DNA from: an uncultured Opitutia bacterium
GTDB lineage: Bacteria; Verrucomicrobiota; Verrucomicrobiia; Opitutales; Opitutaceae
Reading direction: 5' to 3'
NCBI GenBank assembly: GCA_903830425.1
Contig: CAIKTR010000038.1
Span: forward strand, 1-64,000
Length of the DNA: 64,000 nt
Shown: positions 63,966-64,000 of the stretch, piece after piece
Position numbering within the stretch: the stretch's first letter is position 1
Layout: each line of letters starts with the position of its first letter
The notes under the pieces: model-generated
The model's database searches: none
The model's input: only the letters and a program-made list of their open reading frames with translations
What the model was told of the DNA's origin: nothing
Translations under genes and position numbers: made by a program

Positions 63966-64000
63966 ATGAAGCAGTCCCGCCGCGCCTTCCTGCAAACCTC
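63966..64000 (+). CDS. Tat-exported protein, N-terminal fragment at window edge
   Basis: Only 35 nt are visible, encoding MKQSRRAFLQT. The SRRAFLQ core is a twin-arginine export signal. The gene runs off the right edge, so its function is unknown. Divergent placement from the heparinase-like gene makes another polysaccharide-processing enzyme plausible. Confidence 0.55.
   Translation, partial: MKQSRRAFLQT

Overview
The window is a GC-rich bacterial chromosome segment with dense coding on both strands. It most likely comes from a member of the Verrucomicrobiota, probably Opitutaceae. The evidence is an operon matching the Akkermansia Amuc_1098-1101 pilus-like system, an Ig-domain surface protein ending in two 'RAVGPTL' modules of the kind seen in this group, a PEP-CTERM protein, and many Tat-exported polysaccharide-degrading enzymes. 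This taxonomic call is inferred from gene content and was not tested by alignment.

Region by region. 1-2464 (minus): pyruvate dehydrogenase E1 alpha, E1 beta and the start of E2. 2538-3044 (minus): a Nudix hydrolase. 3219-8687 (plus): a four-gene pilus-like operon (PilM/PilN-like fusion, Amuc_1100-like, Amuc_1099-like, secretin), followed by a 5'-3' exonuclease and a 69-aa ORF. 9981-20369: an OmpR-type response regulator, hisG, the agmatine-to-putrescine pair aguB-aguA, rpsA, a sigma-70 factor, trpE, a secreted protein of unknown function and a Cache-domain lipoprotein. 20681-27477: glmS, glgC, lgt, a CNNM/CorC-type protein and gcvT-gcvH. 27640-31890: an RND efflux adaptor and pump. 32029-34785: typA and an RDD membrane protein. 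34851-35710: a non-coding block full of hairpins that ends in a strong intrinsic terminator on the minus strand. 35961-49972: hrpB, two secreted glycosidase-type proteins, speA, yajC-secDF, recJ and tRNA-Arg(ACG). 50091-53995: a PEP-CTERM protein, a small membrane protein and the Ig/RAVGPTL surface protein. 54090-64000: a polysaccharide-utilisation-like island with a TetR regulator, a toroid-type Tat protein, an SDR, a UroD-like protein, a Sel1 protein, a BNR_4 protein, a heparinase II/III protein and the start of one more Tat protein.

How the genes work together. speA (arginine to agmatine) at 43-45 kb and aguA/aguB (agmatine to N-carbamoylputrescine to putrescine) at 12-13 kb together give a complete arginine-decarboxylase route to putrescine. 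yajC and the fused secDF supply the Sec translocon accessory complex, and lgt supports the several lipoproteins seen here. The 54-64 kb island looks like a periplasmic polyuronide or glycosaminoglycan degradation module. Three of its upstream regions share a GTAACC-N4-GGTTAC-like palindrome.

The two least-explained items are the structured minus-strand RNA candidate at 34851-35710 and the shared palindrome. No insertion sequence, prophage, CRISPR array or rRNA was seen.
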